Assembly (NCBI GenBank): GCA_026993785.1
Contig: JALWRZ010000012.1
Span: 61,817-125,816 of the forward strand
Length of the DNA stretch: 64,000 bases
Direction: 5' to 3'
From: DHVE2 group archaeon
GTDB lineage: Archaea; Thermoplasmatota; Thermoplasmata; Thermoplasmatales; Aciduliprofundaceae
Part shown: positions 58,294-64,000 of the stretch, one piece after another
Position numbering within the stretch: the first letter of the stretch is position 1
How the letters are laid out: the number at the start of each line of letters is the position of its first letter
Made by a program: the position numbers and the translations under genes
The notes under the pieces: generated by a model
The model's input: only the letters and a program-made list of their open reading frames with translations
Databases searched by the model: none
Told to the model about the DNA's origin: nothing

Positions 58294-61200
58294 CTCTCCT
58301 CTCTCTTCTTCTCCTCTTCCTCAAGAGCTATCACTTTCTTTATCACCTTTTTCTTGACTACTGGCTTTCTCTCAGCCGGTTTCTTTTCTTTCTCTGGGGG
58401 CTTCTCTTCCGGAGGTTTTTCCTCTTTTTCTTCCTTTTCCTTCTTCTCCTCTTCCTCGGGTACCTTGCCCTTTCTCTTGGCCCATTCTTCCACAGTAATA
58501 ACTCCTGGTCTCTTAAGTCTCTCGTATTCCTCCGGTTTCAGAAGCGCCCCTTCTTTAGGCTTCTCCTCTTCAGGCGCTGCTTCAGCTTCAGCAACTTCTT
58601 CTTTCTTTTCTTCCTTCTCTTCCTTCTCTTGAGGTAGAGGCGAGCCGCATACACGGCAGATCTTGGCACCCTTGGGATTTACCGCTCCGCATACCGGGCA
58701 TATTACGGTTTCTCCTTCAATTCTTTCTTCCTGTCTCTTAAGCCACTCTTGGAATGAGATAAACTCGGGATGTGTCTTCCACCACTTAAAGAATTCCTCA
58801 GTGGTGAATTCCTCGCCTATGTACTTCTTCGCCTCCGTCTTGTACTTCTCCAGATATCTCTCATACTTTGTCTTCATCTCCGAATACTTCTCATACTCAG
58901 GATCACTCTTGTCCATGAAAATGGTGCCGCAAACCGGGCAGTACTTGGAATCTTCGTCTATCCAGGAACCGCATTCGGGGCACTTGACCTTCTCCTTTTC
59001 GAATACCACACCGCAGTAGGGGCATCTCTCTGCATCTGCAGGAACAAGACGGCCACAGTTGCCGCAAATCATATACTCCTTGGCCTTCTTCTTGAAGTGC
59101 AGGAAGCCATACAGGAAGAAGCCGCCCACACCGGCAGCAATAGCCGCTACTATGATCCACAGCCAAGGTAGCTGCAGGGGTTTTTTCTCCACGACGACCT
59201 TGTATTCTTCAGCCGTAAGCACGAAATTCTTCTTTGCACCATGATACTGAAGCGTCACAATGGGGGTGTATTCACCCACCTTCTTTACAGGTATCTGGAA
59301 TATCGCAACACCATATTCGGAGGTTACAGCCGTGTATCTACCAAGATCACCAAGATTCAGAGATACAGTTACATTCCTCATATAAACCGTTCTACCCAGT
59401 GATTCTGTAGCATTCTTATTTATCACCTTCACAATCACCACAAGATGGTCATCCTGGTATATCACCTTATTATGCTCCTTGGAATATTTGGAGAACACTA
59501 TTTGCATATCTGGGGGAATCACATTAAGGCTGTAAGAGGCATTATTGTTATTGTAATTATTCTCTGTGACATTCCTATCGGGATTCAAGGCCACTTTTAT
59601 TGTATGGGAGCCTATGCCAGCGATGGTGTAATTGTATTCTATAACAACACTATCACCGGGATTGAGAATGCCTATACTCTTTTTCTCAAGGACCTTTTCA
59701 TTGTCCATTATCAAATAGGTAAGATTTGCAGGCAAACCTCCTACATTTTTAGCAACGAATGTTATGGTGACCTTCACGCCCTCAGCAACCTTATCTACCT
59801 TATTGCCATTCAGCTGAACTTCCAGGGTTCCAGAAACCACCGTGAGGTCTGCTATTTCCTGGATGTAAATTTGCTTTGGTCCGAAGGAATATTGGGCATC
59901 ACCTGTTCTGTTTGAAGTTACGTTCACATAGAAGGTTAGCTTTGCTGAAGTTCTGCCCTTAAGCAATGGGGCATACTTTTCAGCAGGCAAAATGAATTTA
60001 ATCGTGGAGGATGAATCGGCCTTAACGCTCACAGGATTGCCACCTACAGGTTCCAAAAGAATCCCCAGCTCAACCACATATAGCTGCGCATTTACTTGCG
60101 CAGTTATCACGCTATAAATTGTAACATTCACCACTATATCAGTTCCATTTATATACTCATTTTCACTCTGTATGGTGATATCATAGGGCACAGGATTTAC
60201 TGAGAAGTTAGAGGTATAAGCATCATTATTGGTATTTATATCTTCCGAGGAGTATACCTTGACCTGGACCGTGTAAGTGCCTGCCATCTGAGGTGTGAAA
60301 GTTACGGAATAGCTGGAAGGATACGTAAAGCTCTTTTGCAAAATCAAGTTCCCTGAGGGATCATAAATGGATATGTATATCGTAGCGCTGGATGGTGTGT
60401 CCTTTCCAAGATTCACCACATTGGCTGTGATATCTACGCTTTCCTCCACATATATCTCTGAGGGAGATACCGATAGGGAAGATACCGATAGATCCACATC
60501 CGCTACCACAGTGAAGGTGAAGGTACCCACCTTTTTGGCATTCACATAAAGTATGAAGGTATGCTGCCCTTGAGAAAGGGAACCCACATCCCACGAATAC
60601 ACGAAGGAATTATCTCCGGATTTCAAGTCCGTGGTATACTCGGTAAGCAGGTTGCTTTCATTATCAAGGTAGAGGGATACCTTCACGTTGCTCCACGGAT
60701 AGGTGGAGTATATCTTCCAAGTTACATTGGTGCTATGGTACCTTACCACTTCTGAAGGTGCCCAGTTCTTTGCATAGAGGTCCCCCACAGATATAGCTAC
60801 GCTCTTTTCATTATTCGCTCCATTATAGTCCCAAAGATGATAAACTCTGGCTTTAATTACATACTCATTGGGCGTGGCAAAATAGCTGCCTGGAAGAGTG
60901 AAACTCTGGGTGTATTCTGAAGAGCCTCCCATATCAGGCAGGGTAATATTGGTGTACATCACATTGTTAATCCATATGGAAAGAGAAGGTGCCTCAGCTG
61001 AGTCTTTCCCAAGATTCGCAACTTTTACGGTGAGAGAGACATCTTCACCAGTCACATAGGGTTTTTCGTTGAGAATCTTTATCTCTTCCACGGTTAAATC
61101 TACATCCTTGTATTTGGAAAGTGGAAGGTTATAAAGCACGGTGTTATTGCTTTCCAGGAGCCAGGGGAAATAGTTAAGTCCTATCTGCACCGATGCAAAT

Positions 61201-62921
61201 TGCTTTGTATCATTCTTAACCTCCAGGTTGTAGATGCCAACAAATTTGCTGTTCGGCATCTCTGAGTTATTGAGAATATCGGAGAGAAGCGGCAGTTTGG
61301 CTATACCATTTACAGTGGTATCCCATATGGTATTGCCTGTAATATGACCAAAACTCATTCCATCCACATTCTTTGTCTCCGTGATATAGGTGGATATGAT
61401 ATTCACTATGCGGCTAACAATCTGCGAATTATCTGCCGAATCCACAGGATAAGGCGTGGCATAGACCTTAAGACCATCTATGGGATGATGATGGAATGTA
61501 ACATCAGCAACCACGTATCTGAGTATGTATGCCTCAGAACTGTTATCCTGGAATAGGAAAGAGGTATCCTCTCTTTTCTGTGTGCCGGTATCATTGATGG
61601 TTAGATTAAGGAAATATAGGCGGGAATCGCCCATCACATTGAACATATTGTGCGTTGTGCCAAGATATCTCCTGTGACGATAATCAACATCCACATAGGT
61701 ATCCTTGAGGAATATGGTGGAATGTACCACATTGAATGAATACCCTTCTATTCCGTCAACAAGCAGATTCTTCTCCACATTGAGAAGTATGGTTACGCCA
61801 TTTATTGTTAAATTGCCCTTCTCCGGTGAAATAAGCCGCACAATTATCTTCCCATTTTGAAGAGCGGCAAAGAAGTCATTTCCTGTGAAATTGTAATTTT
61901 CCAGAGAAATTGTTTGATTTATCCATCCCGTGGGCTTATTGCTCCCGGGGATTGTGAAATTCGCGAGGTATGTGTCCTTATATTTCCCAACATAGATTAT
62001 CTGCATAAGAGCACTCTGGTCATAATCGGTATCGTTGGAGTAGCTGAAAACCACATTTATGTCCTTGAGTATTACGTATTTCCAGAAATTAACGTACTCA
62101 AGAAACATTACCCTCTTGAAATTGGCAAGAGTTACATTCTGATCCGACCTTATATTTCTGGCTGCACCAAAACCACCGGTGGGCGGTAGATGTATCACCG
62201 TGTCATTATAGACCCAGCCTATGGGGCCGCTGCCCGAGGAAGGTCTCTTGGGCAGATCACGGAATTGCGAGTGGGATATAAACACCTTGGAATTATACAG
62301 GTAGGGTATCGGTCCATAGCTTGGAGGGTTATCCAGGGGGCCACCACTCATCTTTCCGAAGGTGGAGTTGAGGATTACCACATTCCCTCCCTTGTTAGTT
62401 ACATTGAACCATCCGGGATAAAGAAGCTTGGAATTGATTATTTCAACCTTTCCCCACCCAGGACCTTGGATATTTATGGAGAAGGGATAGTGGGGAAGTA
62501 TTAATCCCTTGCCAATGGTTACAGTAGCATTATAAAGATACAGATTGCCTTTCACCGTTAGGGTATAATGGTGATTCTCATCACTAAGAAAATATATGGT
62601 CGCGTTTTCCACCCGAAGTGTGCCTGTGGATGTGACAACCACATTGGCATCAAATCCATATTTGCCTCGCTCTCCAGTGAGCGGATCGATGGTGGTCTGA
62701 TTAATCACAAAAACCCCCGTGATATTCACAGTCTCGCTCCTTTGAATTGATGAAGCGGGATAAGGTGCATAGCTTACCTCACCACCGCTTGATGCCTGTG
62801 CCTCCCCTAAAAGCATCGCAGGAAATACACCAGTAATTATTATCAACATAACCAATACTGCCAGGATTGTTTTTTTAACATACATTATTTCGCACCTCCA
62901 GTTTGCAACATTATTAAGCAA
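58290..62921 (-). CDS. Giant surface protein: beta-helix-like N-terminus, CARDB-type repeats, one TM helix, cytoplasmic zinc ribbons and a K/E/P-rich tail
   Basis: 1543 aa; signal peptide; repeats such as 'ADLTVVSGTLEVQLNGNKV..VAEGVKVTITFVAKNVG'; TM 'LPWLWIIVAAIAAGVGGFFLYGFLHF'; CGNCG..CPYCG, CPECG..CPVCG, CPVCG..CRVCG. Confidence 0.85.
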   Translation of the reverse strand: MLNNVANWRCEIMYVKKTILAVLVMLIIITGVFPAMLLGEAQASSGGEVSYAPYPASSIQRSETVNITGVFVINQTTIDPLTGERGKYGFDANVVVTSTGTLRVENATIYFLSDENHHYTLTVKGNLYLYNATVTIGKGLILPHYPFSINIQGPGWGKVEIINSKLLYPGWFNVTNKGGNVVILNSTFGKMSGGPLDNPPSYGPIPYLYNSKVFISHSQFRDLPKRPSSGSGPIGWVYNDTVIHLPPTGGFGAARNIRSDQNVTLANFKRVMFLEYVNFWKYVILKDINVVFSYSNDTDYDQSALMQIIYVGKYKDTYLANFTIPGSNKPTGWINQTISLENYNFTGNDFFAALQNGKIIVRLISPEKGNLTINGVTILLNVEKNLLVDGIEGYSFNVVHSTIFLKDTYVDVDYRHRRYLGTTHNMFNVMGDSRLYFLNLTINDTGTQKREDTSFLFQDNSSEAYILRYVVADVTFHHHPIDGLKVYATPYPVDSADNSQIVSRIVNIISTYITETKNVDGMSFGHITGNTIWDTTVNGIAKLPLLSDILNNSEMPNSKFVGIYNLEVKNDTKQFASVQIGLNYFPWLLESNNTVLYNLPLSKYKDVDLTVEEIKILNEKPYVTGEDVSLTVKVANLGKDSAEAPSLSIWINNVMYTNITLPDMGGSSEYTQSFTLPGSYFATPNEYVIKARVYHLWDYNGANNEKSVAISVGDLYAKNWAPSEVVRYHSTNVTWKIYSTYPWSNVKVSLYLDNESNLLTEYTTDLKSGDNSFVYSWDVGSLSQGQHTFILYVNAKKVGTFTFTVVADVDLSVSSLSVSPSEIYVEESVDITANVVNLGKDTPSSATIYISIYDPSGNLILQKSFTYPSSYSVTFTPQMAGTYTVQVKVYSSEDINTNNDAYTSNFSVNPVPYDITIQSENEYINGTDIVVNVTIYSVITAQVNAQLYVVELGILLEPVGGNPVSVKADSSSTIKFILPAEKYAPLLKGRTSAKLTFYVNVTSNRTGDAQYSFGPKQIYIQEIADLTVVSGTLEVQLNGNKVDKVAEGVKVTITFVAKNVGGLPANLTYLIMDNEKVLEKKSIGILNPGDSVVIEYNYTIAGIGSHTIKVALNPDRNVTENNYNNNNASYSLNVIPPDMQIVFSKYSKEHNKVIYQDDHLVVIVKVINKNATESLGRTVYMRNVTVSLNLGDLGRYTAVTSEYGVAIFQIPVKKVGEYTPIVTLQYHGAKKNFVLTAEEYKVVVEKKPLQLPWLWIIVAAIAAGVGGFFLYGFLHFKKKAKEYMICGNCGRLVPADAERCPYCGVVFEKEKVKCPECGSWIDEDSKYCPVCGTIFMDKSDPEYEKYSEMKTKYERYLEKYKTEAKKYIGEEFTTEEFFKWWKTHPEFISFQEWLKRQEERIEGETVICPVCGAVNPKGAKICRVCGSPLPQEKEEKEEKKEEVAEAEAAPEEEKPKEGALLKPEEYERLKRPGVITVEEWAKRKGKVPEEEEKKEKEEKEEKPPEEKPPEKEKKPAERKPVVKKKVIKKVIALEEEEKKREES

Positions 62922-63002
62922 TAGAGTTTAAGGTATAAATACCTTGCCTCTCATATTTCGGTGAAGATAAAAAAAATTCAGGGGTTTATAAATCTCCGTT
63001 AC

Positions 63003-63012
63003 CCTTAAATAC
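63003..63012 (+). promoter_or_regulatory. Putative TATA box of the 23S rRNA transcription unit
   Basis: CCTTAAATAC in the short gap between the surface protein gene and the rRNA leader. Confidence 0.4.
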
Positions 63013-63139
63013 AAGTTCTCTATACATCCCATTGCGGTTTTGGATGCACTCGATAATCCTCGGGGTTATCGGGGAAGGGCTTAGATCATTACGATCGATG
63101 AGGCCAGTCATAGGCGCTCCGGCACAATGGACTGGAAGG

Positions 63140-64000
63140 TAGCACCTTAAGCCGTCCGGGGGATGGCTTGGCTCGGGTGCCGAAGAAGGACGTGCCCAGC
63201 GGCGATACGCCACGGGGAGGCGTATGGAGCCCGAGATCCGTGGATCTCCGAATGGGACCTCCTGGCCGCTTCGGCGGTCACTCCCTTATGGGAGGGGGAA
63301 CCCGGGGAATTGAAACATCTTAGTACCCGGAGGAGAAGAAACCAATAGGGATTCCGTGAGTACCGGCGAGGGAAAACGGAACAGGGCAAACCGAATCCTT
63401 CTCCGAAAGGAGGGGGAGATGTGGAGTTGTGGGACCCGACCCAACGCCTCCCAGGCGAACCCGAAGTCCCCTGGAATGGGGCGCCGTAGAGGGTGAAAGC
63501 CCCGTAGGGGTAAGTCTGGTGGCCATGAGGTTGGGTATCCCGAGTACCGTGCCTTGGATATGGCGCGGGAATCTGGGTGACACCAGGCATCCAACCCTAA
63601 ATACACCCCGAGTCCGATAGCGAACTAGTAGGGTGACCGAAAGCTGAAAAGTACCGCGGAAGCGGGGTGAAAAGAGCCTGAAACCGGGCGGCTACAACCT
63701 GATGGGGCGAGAAAGGGAAGAAGTCCCGTAGCTGGGATGGACCGTCGTCCCATCGTCCGTGTTGAAGAACGGGCCAGGGAGTTCCGTCCGTCGGCGAGGC
63801 TAAGCGCGAAGGCGCGTAACCGTAGCGAAAGCAACATGCCCGCAGCCCCGCTACGGGGTCAGGGGCGGGGTGTGCTCGCCCGGAGTCGGCGGAGGGAGAC
63901 CCGAAGCCGGTCGATCTAGGCCTGGGTAGGTTGAAGCCTCTCGAAAGGGAGGTGGAGGACCGAACCGGTGCTGACGTGCAAATCGCTCGGTTGACCTGGG
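63140..64000 (+). rRNA. 23S ribosomal RNA, 5' part (continues beyond window)
   Basis: Conserved 23S 5' sequences: 'GGATGGCTTGGCTCGGGTGCCGAAGAAGGACGTG', 'GGGGAATTGAAACATCTTAGTACCCGGAGGAGAAGAAA', 'GTGAGTACCGGCGAGGGAAAACGG'. Exact 5' end is approximate. Confidence 0.93.

Noticed and set aside
58354-58632. Ser/Phe-rich plus-strand ORF
   Set aside because: Complement of the K/E-rich tail of the surface protein; composition is an antisense artefact.
62986-63919. Several ORFs of 60-147 aa on both strands
   Set aside because: They lie in the 23S rRNA gene and its leader; rRNA sequence is unmistakable.
1-64000. CRISPR arrays, transposons, prophage
   Set aside because: No regularly spaced direct repeats, transposase or phage structural genes were seen by reading; a computational repeat search would be needed for small elements.

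Overview
Gene-dense archaeal chromosome segment. TATA-box promoters, many leaderless or overlapping genes, PAN, HerA, RpoK, Lsm and L37e all indicate an archaeon. The gene content and an apparently stand-alone 23S rRNA gene suggest a Thermoplasmata/DHVE2 (Aciduliprofundum-like) euryarchaeon; that taxonomy is inference only. Main blocks: molybdopterin oxidoreductase genes; tRNA-Leu(UAA); a secreted two-gene cassette; ileS; pan; herA; DUF357; purF, rpl37e and lsm; glycerate 2-kinase; sucCD and malic enzyme; a ~13 kb tightly packed redox operon (HdrC-HdrB-HdrA::GltD-second HdrA-like-MvhD-FrhB-like-FeS subunit-fumarate-reductase-like flavoprotein-cysteine-poor CCG protein-LutB-like); an Ntn asparaginase; coiled-coil proteins; a tri-OB membrane protein; MutS1; MFS; M18 peptidase; MEMO, rpsB and eno; thrS; paired TrkA-C/PhoU-like proteins; a beta-CASP nuclease; rpoK; a type IV pilus-like locus with two ATPases and two TadC/FlaJ-like membrane proteins, convergent with a giant beta-helix/CARDB surface protein that has cytoplasmic zinc ribbons; and the 5' end of a 23S rRNA gene. 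The most interesting system is the Hdr-centred redox operon, whose first gene is preceded by a palindrome overlapping a TATA box. No CRISPR array, transposon or prophage was recognised.
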